Shown one piece after another: positions 49,038-61,853 of a stretch of 64,000 nt of DNA. Source of the stretch: Pomacea canaliculata (taxonomy: Eukaryota > Mollusca > Gastropoda > Architaenioglossa > Ampullariidae); contig NC_037590.1 of NCBI RefSeq assembly GCF_003073045.1, positions 40,602,751-40,666,750 on the forward strand. Reading direction: 5' to 3'. The position numbers were made by a program, and so were the translations under genes. The notes under the pieces were generated by a model that saw only the letters and a list, made by a program, of their open reading frames with translations, had not been told where the DNA came from and did not search any database. Position 1 is the first letter of the stretch; each line of letters opens with the position of its first letter.

Positions 49038-52000
49038 ATGTCGACAGAAGTTGGGTCCGGTGGCGCTTATGGTGCTGGCAAGGCTGGCGCGCCTTTTGAC
49101 CCGTTAACGTACATTAAAAAACCACAAGTGATACTTAGATTAGCTAGTCTGGTAAGTTAACTCCAGTCATTTCACTTCGTTTTGCTAGGCTTGAGTTACA
49201 CTTAGTACTTACTCCATTAGTGGCATTTCACTGCTCTGCCGTGTTTTGCGTTAGGCTTGCAACAATTTACTTATTCATAATCAATGCTAGGTCAATGTCG
49301 CTTTACTTCCTTTATTAACATGTTGCTCCCGAGCGATGTATGACAGCAGTTAGTCCATTAATCTGATTTAAGCTTTTAAAACTGTTGTTAGTGTATGTTA
49401 GGTGTCACAATAGAAACCGCGTCATTGTACAAACGTCACATGACATTTACAAGACCCTGATCCAAATTCATTGATCGAACTCACATTACAATTCGTTACA
49501 AGGAAATTGTTGTATTATTATTATTGCTGTGTTCATTGTAAGTTGTTTGGTGGGAGAGTTCACTTTAGAACATCATTTTTGATTATTTCATTAGCTCCTC
49601 TACATGATATTTTCTGTAGATAAACCACTATGGCTTGTGTCTGTCATCCAATGGTAATTAGAGTAGATATTTTAATCAGCGTGTAAAGTTTATCACATGC
49701 AGTAGAAGGAGAGCTTATGTGCAGGATTTGATGTACCTTAAATAATTGGTAAATAATTGTTTTGACTTAGTATTTTTATACAATTATATTTGCAGTGTAG
49801 CTAAAAACTGTGAGTTTTGTTAAACTTATCAGATAATTTGTGTATGTTTTGTCACCATTTTATTTAGCTACATGTATTCAGCAGATTGCTCACAATTTCC
49901 TCAACATCAAGTATGAACTGATTGCCCAATTTTAGAGATTATCCTTCACAGTACAAATTTCCTGTTGTTTTGATATTTTTGTGTCTTGTTGTAAGAGCTA
50001 ATTGAAGATGGGAAAATACTGTTTAGTGTCTACCGTCAATACACTCTTACAATAAAGATGGATTAGTTTCCATAGCAGCAGTTAAAAGATTCACTGTTCA
50101 TATTCTGTGGAATAATCTACATAGTCTGACTTTTTTTTTTTATGGTTAATTGATCGACACAGTAGAAAGCAAGGCAAAGGATGTCGGAACCATATTGGCC
50201 AACTGAAGGGGGCTTCTCAAAACAGGATTATTTTAAGCATAATAAATCAATTGTTTTATGACTTTTGGTTATGAAGCAAGGCAAAAAGATAACTAACACA
50301 GGGCTCAAGGAGAGTTTTGGAAGTTTAAAAAAGTCGTGGATTTTGACAGTTTTGCAGTGCACTGTTTCATTATCTGCAAACCATCAGGCTGATTTTAATT
50401 TTATTGTTACTTCTGTAAAGATTTTTATAGCTTGGTTTGGGTTTTTTTTTTAACGCTTATTATAATTGACTCTCACTTGTGTGAATATGTACGAACACTC
50501 TGATAAATACATAGATATCAAGATATTTACAGATTTAGATGTTTATAAAATTTTGTTTCAGTTGCCATTTATTTGACAAAAAAAGCAGCAACTCATGATG
50601 CTACAGATCTCTTATAAATATCATTATGTTCTGTTTTTACATTCCATTGGTGAAAGTAACTGTGTAGAAAATGTTAGGTGTTTGGAAAGAAGTCAGGAGT
50701 TCCCATCTGTATGAGTCCTGCAGTTTTGATTTATTATTTTTGGTTTTGATAAGGTAATGAAACAAATTTTCTTTGAGATTTAGCAGTACTATTATAATCT
50801 TCAGCTTTTTTTCCTAGAAAAAATGTGTACTTGTGCCTAGAATCATAATATTCTTTAAACTTTTGATAGAGTTATACATTGATTTATTTATTTGTTATTT
50901 TTAAGATTAGAATGTTCTAAATTCATCCACTAATATGGCTTTAAACTTCTTAAATCCATGGGTTGGTTTTAATTACAGTAGGTTAAAAGTAAGGGTTCAG
51001 GTTAAGTGACGATATCTACAGATTGATTTTTGTTCTTATATATGACAATCTAAACTGTGATAAACTATAAATAATGCTATATTTAAGTTTGTGTTGATTA
51101 TCAATATTTGTAGTGTAGCAAAACAAGAAAACCCACATAGAGAGACCTCAACCTACACCTTACATTCAATTTATCTGATTTTAGGAATCTAGCCAATATT
51201 ATAAAATCAGTCACTGCACATTATTCCACATAACAAGATGGATAATATCATATAAGATACTTATATCATATATACCACAGAGTTAAACTAATATGAGTAT
51301 GAAGGTTTATGGTGCAAAAGTCTTGTTAAAGAATTGATCAGGTGATTTTTGGTACAGGCAGCTCATCCATCACCTGCTGGAAACATAGCTAACATGGTTT
51401 TGCACTTCATCAACTAACAGAGCTAGCACAAAGAGACTTTTAATAATTAAAAAATGTGAATAATTTACTACTTTATTTTTATATAGGGTGCATTCAGATT
51501 TTTGAACACAAGCACAAAAGTGACTTGGCGTTATAGTTTTTGATTCTCATGAAACTTGCATCTTTGTTTACCCCAACTAAGGGAAGTTACTCACAGGTGA
51601 TGTGAACCTTTCAAAACTCATAATCATTAATGAGACAAGTTACATCCCAGAAGTAATCTTGGATCTGTAACGTTTCTGTTTTTACAGCGTAAAGACACAT
51701 AAACCAAATTTGACCGTGTGCTGTTTCAGTAGAAGGTGGAAATATATTTCTTGTGGAAAGTCAAGGAAGTAGAGGATTTGTTTATGCTTAAGTAAGAAGA
51801 GCAATCTACAAGTTGCTCTGTTGTGTTTGGTCTGTAGAGCCCTGTTTATTTAATTTGCAGTTGTTTGCCATTGTGGTGTTCGGCTGCATATCATCAGGAG
51901 CCTGGTATGCCGGCAACTGTCTGATGAATGATGATACCAATGCCTGTGGTTATGGAACAGGAATTGGTGTTCTTGCATTTCTGCTCTGTCTTGCTTTTCT

Positions 52001-54843
52001 TATGGTGGACGCCTTGTTTGACAATTTGAGCAATGTCCAGCATAGGAAATATGCTGTGCTGGCTGACCTTGGTTCATCAGGTGAGTTGCAATAAAAGGCA
52101 CTATAAGCGTATGCTCCATGAAATTTATATGTATTTGTAATTAGTTGTGACTATTCAAGAAAAAGTCTTGGACCTTTATGCAAATTAACTATTGTTGGTC
52201 AGAGGGTGTGGCACAGAACTTTATCCGTTTGATGAGCCGTGATAGCTAAAGGTTGGCCAAGAGAAGGTGTGAAAATGTCAGGTGTCATACTGTGGGTGCA
52301 GACTGCACACTATGTTAGAGGGATGCTTTGGGCTACTGTCTCAGTATTTTTTTGTCAGTAACAATATTTAACATGCTTATTTCTCCTATGCATATAAAGT
52401 TAAGACATATGTACTGTCTGTGTTTGGTCTCAGAAGAGAACTTTGCAAACTTTCTTTATTTCAGCCTTGTGGACATTCTTGTGGTTTGTTGGATTTTGCT
52501 ACATGACTGATCAGTGGAGAAAGACTGTTCCGTCACCAGAACTTCATATAACGACAAATGACAGAAACAACATTCAGGCAGCCATTGCATTCTCCTTTTT
52601 CTCCATTTTCACCTGGGTAAGTTCTAAAGGCTTCATCAAATTAATATGAAGAAGTGGAGGGAATTGTGCATTTTTTTCAACCTTATTTAATCAAAAAGTT
52701 ATACTACTCCAACTCCTAAACATTTCACCAGCTATGGTCTACTGTGCCTTTTGTGAAAATTATTCAGCAGAGATGGTTTTATGAATGGTGATCTTACTGT
52801 CTGCTTGCAACATGGATCACATTACTGTCAATGCTGTCAGCTGCACTTAATACACTCAGATATATTTTTCCTATGGACTGCACTTATTTTGTGGTAGTTA
52901 CGGGCACTAAATCTGTGGCAGCGATTTTGAAGTATGAGTATTTCAAGCCTTTTGTTCACCGTATACTTCCAAATTTTGGTTCCACCATCTGCCATTTGGA
53001 CCTGCAGTATCATGTATGGAGATAATACACATCTCCTAGCATCTGGCCTTGTTCTCAGTTCCAAGCAGGTCTGCACCACCAAACAATGAGCAGTAAACTG
53101 TGAAAGCCTGAATGTCCACCAGCTGAAAATGAACACTGACCTCACAACAAAATTGAAATGTTTGCTATCCTTTACTACTTTTCACTGGAGTAAATGTTTT
53201 TCCTTCCCAAATGTTTATGTCTAGATTGATGTTGTGCTAAATGTAATACTCCGCTCTCTATTGGAAACAGCTGCACGTGGCATCTGTTTCCAGGGCTGGC
53301 TGCTTGCCGTAATATAGCCTTAGCTGCTGACACGGCGTAAAACACCAATTTCCCCCTCCCCTCCTCTATTGATTTTATAACTTGCTACTCAACACAATTC
53401 GAAGGGATTAGAATATAGGAGTTGCCCACAACTGAAAAGCAGTCTGTAAAAAGCACTAAATTCTGCTCCTAGTGAATGGTGGACTGTGGTGGTCTGAGCA
53501 TGGGGCTTAGCTTTGTAAATTGAACTTTGGTCACCAGATGGGATGGAGACAGAGGCTCTATTCGGGTGGCAGATTTAAACACTACTGCCTCTAATACTAA
53601 CAGTGTTCTCAGCAAAGCCATCTGTTTAGATGTGAGCCCAGGTGCTGCTGGGGTAGCAGATCCTGGATCATTTCAAGTGTGAGTGTTCTTAAAAGTTTTG
53701 ATGTTTGCACTCCCTTGGCTTCAAGTCCTGGAACTGGAGTTCCGATTTGTGGGGAAAGTTTTCCTGACAACCAGAAAGTTGGAGTGGCCAGCGGGTCTGG
53801 TTCTAACAGGTCTGTGAGTTACCTTAGAAGGTGGTTTTTGTTTTGGTGCTTAACCTGGTATTTGGTAGTGGACTGCAGAGTTGAGACTGCTGGGCATTAT
53901 TGAGTGGAAGCCTCTTTAGAATTTCCCCCGTGGGGTGTGGTTTGGTAGTCTCGTTTGATCTCCAGGGGTGGAAAATATGCATTCGGTCAAGCATTTTTCT
54001 GTCATTGAGCCAGTGCTCTATGGGGTTAAGATATGCTTCAGAAAAGGTCTTATGGCTTCAGTGTATACTTGAATTACAAAGGAATGTTCTGGAATTATTT
54101 TAAGTTCCTCTTCTATTTAAAAAACATTGTAGTATGCCAATGAAATGTTACGTCGTGATTGGTGTATTACTTTGTCTAATAAGCGTTGCTAATTATCATA
54201 TATTTAACATAATGCTAGCATGTAAGAGTACTGTCATTTATTGTAAATACCGCCCAAAAAGTCAAGTTACAAGTAAATTAGGATGCTGATGGTGTGTGTA
54301 GAAATATGTTTAGTTAATTCCTTGTTACTCCTCGAGGAGGTCCACTGGATAGTCAGGACACTGGGTTAGACACTGGGTTGTCTTGTGCATAATCCAGTCT
54401 ATGACCATCAGGAAGATTGTTGGTGATAGTATGCAACCCAAGAACTCTTGTTATTAGGAGTAAAATTATATCTTGTGTAGTGTACTGAAACAAAAGTCAG
54501 ATGTTATACTCATCTGACAGGTTCAGACATGCTATAGTCATCAAAATTTGATAAATGCTTTGTTCATTCTGTTTATTTTGTAGATGTGTTATGAGGAAAC
54601 CGGTGAAGGAGCTCAGTTAATTGAGAAGTAGTATTCTTTTCTTGACAGGGTGCTCTGACATTCTTGGCTGTGCGTCGCTACCGTTTGGGTGGACAAGAGG
54701 CATTTAACTCTGGATTTGATCAAGAGCAGAATGCTTCCTCTCCCTATTCATCTTTTCCTGGCAGTGACAGTGGGGATCCCTACCAGCAGCCTCCATTCAG
54801 CCAGCAAAAGGAAACCCCAGACTACCAGCCTCCAACCTACTGA
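49038..54843 (+). CDS. SYNGR: Synaptogyrin (MARVEL-domain tetraspan vesicle protein, 226 aa)
   Basis: Exons 49038-49151, 51861-52080, 52465-52616 and 54649-54843 (681 nt, in phase, all GT-AG). The start, MSTEVGSGGAYGAGKAGAPF, resembles the glycine-rich synaptogyrin N-terminus, followed by FDPLTYIKKPQVILRLASL leading into the first membrane span. Four hydrophobic segments follow: about residues 34-52 (LRLASLLFAIVVFGCISSG), 68-88 (GVLAFLLCLAFLMVDALF), 108-126 (SSALWTFLWFVGFCYMT) and 148-170 (AIAFSFFSIFTWGALTFLAV). They are typical of the MARVEL fold, with both ends cytosolic. The C-terminal tail is Tyr/Pro/Gln-rich (DPYQQPPF, DYQPPTY). Synaptogyrins sit in synaptic-like and other transport vesicles and influence exocytosis. 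A single invertebrate gene usually corresponds to the vertebrate SYNGR1-4 set, so no number is given. Confidence 0.95.
49152..51860 (+). other. First intron of the synaptogyrin gene
   Basis: 2.7 kb of AT-rich DNA between donor GTAAGT (49152) and acceptor TTTGCAG (51860). No nested gene or clearly recognisable element was found. Confidence 0.7.
53275..53365 (+). mobile_element. SINE fragment (3' domain only)
   Basis: CACGTGGCATCTGTTTCCAG then GGCTGGCTGCTTGCCGTAAT through CACGGCGTAAAACACCAATT match the 3' half of the SINE family at 7612-7804. The tRNA-related head is missing. It lies in the last intron of the synaptogyrin gene. Confidence 0.65.
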
Positions 54844-57800
54844 TGACATAGAAGTGACAGAATCTTCACTCAAAATCTGTTTTTGATGCACATCACTCTT
54901 CATTCATCTTTCCCCTCCTGTCTGTCTCTCTCTCTCTGTCTCTCTTCCTCTTCTTAGCTTTTTTGCTGTTATCTTATACAGCCCATCCCTAAGAATATGC
55001 ACTAGTGAGCTTGAAGTGAAGGAGAATGTATTGGTTCACAGTTCCCTGTTGACGTAAGGCCAATCACAGCTTTACCTCCCTGTGGATCATCTCTTGGCAT
55101 CAGCAATAATTCTTGATGCTCCTAGCCACTTGTGCAGATTCTGGTGATGCTAGTTCATTCATTGTAGGTGTGCGTATTTACAGTGAAGTTAATGTTCTGA
55201 TGCTTGATAAAAGGCAAGTAGATGATAAGTGGCTTTAGAGAGGGTAACTGACCAGACTAGAAAGCAGGGTAGTTATTGGTTGTCCTAGTAGTCAAGTTGG
55301 TGTGATGTAGCTTATCTGGTAGGTTTCAAGTTAATTACAGTTTTGTGTCTTTTGTCACCTGTCCTCAGAACTAGCAGTCACTAGATTTCTTCCATTGACA
55401 TATTCTGTGCCCATTCAGTCAGATTCATTTGTTTTTTGAATTTTGTCGTTTATTTTCAAAGGCTGTTGAACATGAGCTCTCTGATATGAGTGTCAAATGC
55501 TTGCCCTTTAAAAAGAAGAAAGGAAAAGAAAATTTGAAGCTGTGATCTGTTCGATCAGTTCTATTACAGCAAAATTTTCCATCAAAATTTACTATACAAA
55601 GTTTCTTTAAAATGTTCTTTAGGAATCCGGGTTCTTGTAAAGCATCTGTATTACAGGTTGCTGGGCTGCACTCTCACAATGGAAAAAGGTAATCAGATTA
55701 GGGCATACTTGTAGCAAACATTGCAAACAAATTTGATTAGGAGGACATCGGATTCCTAGCAAGAGCAGCATGACAGTAGTCATTCGCGAATAAAAAACCG
55801 AATGAGTGTGTTGCATTTCTAAGAAATTTTATGATTAAAGACCTGTAGTTTTTTTTTTAATTTTTGAACCAGACAGTGAGGACACATTATGCAGACTTCT
55901 TTTTGTGATCAACTGTTAGACTCTTAGCTTAAAAGTAGTATTTCTATGTGTAAAAGTAGTTTCTCCAAATAATAGAAAATAAGTACAAGTTTTCAAGTTT
56001 TGAAAGCAAACAAACTTTGAGTGATCTGCGCAAATGATCGAGTTGTAGGTACAAAGAGCAACATTTCTTGCTGTGTTTTCCTTATTTTGTTTTATTTGAC
56101 ATTTTACTGCATTACCTTCTGGATGCATAGTTCAGGGACTTTAACCTGCCTCATCCATTAGCTGCTGTGCTGTTGCAAAAATCCAAAATTTCTCCAGATT
56201 CTTTAGTTACTTTAGAAACTTTCACCATTGTGATTTTTTTTTTTGTTCCTTTGTAACAATAATAAAACCTAATATCCTAGTTTTTTAGTGATACACTGAA
56301 TAAAACATTTGAAAATCAATTTCAGTTGAACTGGGTGGCCCTTGAAAAAATTAAGTTTTCTTTTTCTGCAGCAGCTGGTCTTGTGGACCATAGGCATACT
56401 GAAGGGGGATGGTATGTGTGTGTGTGTGCAATAACAAGAGATGAGAAGGGTTGTATGGGAGAAAAGTAGGTCATGTGGGTGGGTGGGTAAGTTCACATGA
56501 GCAAGATCGCAAATTTGGTATTTCATATTTATATGGCATATAAAGGTATTTGGCATATCATTCAGTTCTGGGTACTAATGAATTTAATCTGTGCTAAGAA
56601 GTGCTGGAAAAAGTGCCACTCCAACCTGCTAAGCTGGTGTAGATTTTATTTGTTGAAGATCAGATTTGTTCTAATGATGTGCTTGGATTGTAGCATGAAA
56701 CTATCAGCAGCATTTATGAAAGCTAAACTTGCCTTCATCTGTCAGAATCTTGTTGATTATTTTCCTCACTGCTGTTCACCCTGAAGATTCAGGGGCTTTG
56801 ATTCATATAGAGTCCATTTCAAGACTTTATCAATTTGCTAGACACATCAACAGCTAAGTTATTTTCCACCAAGTTACCCGTGGAGCAGTAATAAATACTT
56901 TTAGAATGTGGTCATTTTGTGTTAGCATTTCTTGCCATCCAGTCACATGTGCACCCTACTTCAGATTTCATTGCTTGATATTTATACATGGGGTGGGAGG
57001 CAGCAGCAAGGGTAGTTCATGCTTTGAGTAAACTCAGTTTTGATTTTGTTTTTTTGTTGGTGATTCTTAAGGTATGCTAAACTGCATAATTTGTGGGTTT
57101 ATGAATTTTTTTCAAGATCATTAGATCTGCTGGGTTATCTAATTAACTAATTAGGTGCCATTTTGATTGCTGTTACTCATGTATATTTTCTACCATTTTC
57201 TTTTTCATTCTATTGAGTGAGTGAATAAAATTTGGTTGTCAGATAAGAATGCTCATCTATTTATAAAGAAAGGCTGTTTCCCCCTTATGGATTCATATTA
57301 TAAGAAAGGCTGCATTTCCTGATTCTTGTTTCTATGTGTATAGTCAAATAAAGCTGAACTCAGTGTGCATGTACAACTCTACTGCAGTAAACTGATGAAA
57401 GCTTATAGTTCTGTGTGTATATAGTTCAAAACTATCCTTGTATGCAAGATTTTATGTGTAACAGTTTGTGTCCTAGAGCTGGTTAAAGTTTGGATCATAA
57501 AATCAATAAGCCAGATCACCTTGATGCATTATATGAAAGTGTTATTGATGAGGCTAAGTCCTTCATCTTTTGTTACCAGTCTATTCTTAAGGAAGTGAAG
57601 GTACAGAATTATCAAACATTTTACAAAAGCTTTCAAATTCAGCAATATGAAAGATAACTGCCAGCATTCCGTGTGTGTTGTGACTGGGAGTATGTCTTTA
57701 ACAGATTTTTAAACTTTTTAAAAAGCGTTATCTGAAAACACTGATTGAGGCTAGTGTAGCTTTTAAAACAAACCTTTCATTTGTTACACATTGATTTAAT

Positions 57801-58035
57801 TGCGTTGTGGTGCATTACACCTTTCAGTTGTACAAAATCATTCTTTGTTCCAATGATCTCTTTAATTTTTATTATTTTTCAATTCATTATTAATTTTACT
57901 TGAATAATTTTTCGATGATCGAGGCTTTTGATGATTCAGCGTGCAATGCTAAGCTGTTAAGCACTCTAGTTACTGTTGTGCTTTTGAAACTATGTATCAC
58001 TTGCTGTTGTGAATACTTCACTGTGATGAGACTGA
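54844..58035 (+). other. Synaptogyrin 3' UTR and flank with several candidate poly(A) signals
   Basis: AATAAA hexamers on the plus strand near 56261, 57223, 57346 and 58031 allow several 3' ends. A (TCTC)n-like pyrimidine run lies at 54921-54948. No ORF beyond chance. Confidence 0.4.
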
Positions 58036-60317
58036 ATAAACTATATCCACTGCCTGATTATAGTGTTCCCAACCCATCTTGTGAATGGCTTTGTCTTTGA
58101 AATGCAAATCACTTAGGCACTCATCGACCTACTGCAAGATGCAAGTGGCTTGCACATTTTTCTCCTATCTGCTCTTTTCACATTAACGTTTATTCTTTCA
58201 CATGGCTGAAGATACACCAAACAATTTTTACATAAATTTAGATAAATTGATGTACTGGTTTTAAAACAATAGTCAATGGATGGTAAAATAGTAAAGTACA
58301 TCAATAATTTTCTGTGGTACCAACGATGTATGACATCCCATGGGGAGGATGCACTTGATTACGAAATGCAATGCCTCTCTGCACATTGTTAAAATCTTAT
58401 GACACGTGTCTGGAGCAAACAGAAAAGACGAAAATCTGACCAAGTGGATGCATCCGAAAATGAAGCATAAAGGGAGAACCGAGGATGCAACGGCTCTAGT
58501 CGTCCTTGTGACCAAGGGAGAAAGCCAAGAGATCTGAAAAGCAACTTGTCTCCCTTGCGAGTTATAGCCGCGTTAGGCAGGATGCCGCGTACTATATTGC
58601 CAGGAGCAGAGAATATATTTCATATTTTCACTGCTCGTGTTAGTCGGTCGAATCCCTCTGCCTTGTGGAATGAGTCAAACCATGTGATTCGTTGTTTTGG
58701 TAACTAAATTTTCTTAAAGTAAGGACTACGAGTGAAGCTAGCTAGTGACAGCTACCGCGGTCAGGTGTGGGTGCGCCGTAGTCGTTTGATATTATTTGAA
58801 AATATAGGTTTCTGCCTTAAGGACGTAATAGTTTTGACGTACGTCAGTAGAACAGTTTCAGTTCACTAGGTACAACTACGTACACAAACCGGTGTGGGAG
58901 TGGACGAGCAGCTATTATCCCACCACGGACTTGTATCATACACGTCCATGATCACAAAAACAACACAATAAAGTGGCACATTATTTTAGGGTGGCATGCC
59001 CTATATGTAACTTCGCTCCTGCTGTAAAAGCTTTCAGAGCGATTTATCCTAACGGTAGGCAATAAGCAAAATACAGCATGAAGCAGTGTCATTGTATTCA
59101 TACCTAATGACACCGAAAGAGCTTTTGTGCCCAACAATGCTCGAACTGTCTACAAACCCGAGACAGGAAAAGTCTCACAAGTGTGATATGTGCTTCGCCA
59201 TTGATTCACCACATGTCTGTCTGTAGGCTGAGCTGAAGGTGGTTTCAGCAACTTACCACTGAAGGTCAAACGCTTGACCTTGTCACCTGTAGCACAATAG
59301 AGAACACGGCCACCTCCGGTTTGACTGTCGACTATCCTCCTGGGAGACAGTTGCAACACGTGGTGAGAGCGTGCCCTGCGCCCCTAAGAACAGACTCGAC
59401 CTTCTAAGCTGACGGACGTTATGTCCTAAATGTTTCTCCTCCTCGTCGCTCGATCGTCTCAGCAGCACATCAAAAAACATATGTAGCAGGGTTTTGTAAA
59501 AGCGCTCTTTTCTGGCCTCCAGATCGCAAACAAAGCGAGTCAACTTTTATGCATAGTATAATGTTCAGATTTCCTCCATTTGTCACAATAATATAACATT
59601 AATATGAGATCGCTTATTTTTACTTACAACAAGAATCGAAGAATTAATGTTCTTCAAGAGCCACCAAAACAGACACGCAAGTAAATTGCAACATATCTGG
59701 ACACATTTAACTCCACTTTCTCAGTTTTCTTAAATTTATTATTTGCAAACGACTGTGCTTTTTATTCCATGCTAATTCTTAAGTTAGGTTTTTTGTTTTG
59801 CTTCACTTGTAACCTAACTTATAGTCATTAATAAACCTTCCCACCCCTACACGCTGATTTTATAGTTGTTATTTTTTTCTGTCAATGGCGACACACATAT
59901 CTACTTGTCTTTGTTGCGTATACTATATGTATTTGGCAAGGAGGCACTCGATCTCCCACTAACGGCTGATATCTGTTACAATGACCCTCTACATCGAGTA
60001 TCTGGGCCAGCTTTGCCAGGTAGAGGTCAAGCGAAAGACAGTGTGTTCAAGTGCCGGTGAAGACGGTACAACACATCTCCTTACCGTCCTCAGCCGTCGC
60101 TCACCTGTCAGCATTTGTCTCCCGCTCCTTAGAAAACGTTTTATATTGCGAGTTGCACTGGGGCTGCACTTTGTACTTGTGTAGAGCTTTTTGTGAGACA
60201 GGCACTGGGTGACGCTGACACTTTCCTTTTTAATGATGGATACTGGGGAGTATTCCGACTAAGGAAATCCCGAAATAGACGCGCAAGCACACATACACAC
60301 ACACCCATCAGACACAC
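58036..60317. other. Intergenic, nothing recognised
   Basis: GC content rises at 58.5-58.9 and 59.2-59.5 kb. Minus-strand frames of 60-86 codons overlap there but resemble no family I know and lack clear splice partners. Confidence 0.35.
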
Positions 60318-60821
60318 CTACACGTTCACGGGCATTCGTATAGTGTAACCACATGTAACACATACTACAAAAAGAGGGAAAGTGTGTGTTCTAGTATGTT
60401 CATGCTTACTGTGCTTTACAGATGAGTAAATATTACAAGTATCAGATCGACACTCATTGTCCAAACCATACATAAGCATACACATAAAATAACTATACCA
60501 GCCATCGTGTGTCAAATATGCTGCCACAACATCTGTATCATTGTACAGCGAATTTTGGCAAAAGTCGGCAGGCAGTGGGTTACAGTCAGGTCGAGCTTCA
60601 AATGAAAACGATCGTGTGGAATCTATCACAAGCTTTGCACTGGATAATCTGAGAGTAAGAACGGGTTGGTATGCGGTCGGAGGGTTTTGTTTCGGAAAGG
60701 TGAAGAATACCAAATTCCCATACACGAGAGTGCCAATCTTATATCGTTCACGAAACTTGCTGCAGCCAATGAAGTTCTTTGACCAGAGGTGCCACTTGTT
60801 CCATGTTGGGTTGTCAAGCAC
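60318..60821 (-). CDS. Unrecognised ORF, possible exon (167 codons, no ATG start)
   Basis: Open from a GTG at 60821 with an in-frame stop just upstream, so it is not an ATG-initiated gene and would have to be an exon. The translation is mixed in composition with spaced cysteines (NFIGCSKF, ARPDCNPL, ADFCQNSL, DNECRSDTC), resembling a secreted or extracellular domain. The end, past about 60430, turns low-complexity (KHSKHEHTRTHTF). No acceptor with a good pyrimidine tract is obvious at the 5' edge. I cannot assign a family. A chance ORF is quite possible. Confidence 0.2.
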   Translation of the reverse strand: MLDNPTWNKWHLWSKNFIGCSKFRERYKIGTLVYGNLVFFTFPKQNPPTAYQPVLTLRLSSAKLVIDSTRSFSFEARPDCNPLPADFCQNSLYNDTDVVAAYLTHDGWYSYFMCMLMYGLDNECRSDTCNIYSSVKHSKHEHTRTHTFPLFVVCVTCGYTIRMPVNV

Positions 60822-61528
60822 AAGTCAAGCACTATCTGAACTCTCTTCAGTTGAGTAATCAGTTCGATATGCAGACCCACAAGAACAGACAGAGTTGTAG
60901 TAAGTTCATCATGAAGGTGGTCGATCGTTACTGAGATAAGTCGATGGCACTAAGCCACTAACTATACTTTAAGAAAATATGTGAACGAATTGCTTGTCGT
61001 CTTACGGAATTTCAAGAAGACTGTACGACAGACAGGACTAATGTATGAATGCATAGAGAATGAAATGAACACCCAGATAGTTGACAGAAAATTGCTGTCT
61101 CTTCACCCGATGCCTACAACCTACCAACCAAAGCAAGTAGAGATGATAAAACAGCAAACCGAAGTTCTGTTCTACGAGCATTTAATTTTAGTTGATGCTG
61201 TTTGAGCATAGCTGTGACACTCCATCTCAGATACAACAGACAGAAAGCAGATACCACAAAATATTGAAAGATACCCGACACTTTGAATCAATCCGCCTGC
61301 TCATCCCCAAAGATTTTAACCCTCGTAAACAAGAGTCACGTTTTGTATAAGGCTGACTCCACCGAGTGACGTCAATTCGTCACACTCTATATCGCCGACG
61401 ACAGTAGTGCATGGACTTCGTCTCCGTATGAACGTATGATCCACCCGAGGAGATACGCTGGCATATATCATCCACTTTCTTACACCCGTGTCACCTACGC
61501 CTGGAGCAGAAGTCCCACGCCTTCTTTT

Positions 61529-61580
61529 GTTACAACCAGAGACGTTAAACTGTTAAAGCTTTAACGTCTCTGTTACAACG
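61529..61580. repeat. Small perfect hairpin flanked by direct repeats
   Basis: Arms CAGAGACGTTAAA (61537-61549) and TTTAACGTCTCTG (61560-61572) enclose a 10-base loop. TTACAAC occurs immediately outside both arms (61530-61536 and 61573-61579). The CAGAG start and 7-8 bp flanking repeat recall hAT-type termini, but at 36 bp the body is too short to say more. Confidence 0.6.
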
Positions 61581-61853
61581 GAGGGCAAAAGGTGAACTTC
61601 CTTTCAATTAGAAAAAAAGGGGGGTAGCCGGTGGGAAGTGTGGATTCGTGTGGTGATTTAATTAGGGAGGGGGCACTTGAGCGTCATTAGTCCTGCGGGA
61701 TTTGGTGTGTAATATCATGCTAGCCCGGGCTACATATGCGACTGTGTACCCGTAGGAGACACCGCGCTTCTTACTGTCGAACGTAACGCCTTGTTAATCA
61801 CCTGCACAGGTGACCCCCGACAGCTTCTAGTAGCAGATCTACGGTAATATGTA

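Noticed and set aside
52837..53145. 102-codon minus-strand frame in the last synaptogyrin intron
   Set aside because: No family resemblance, no splice partners; treated as chance.
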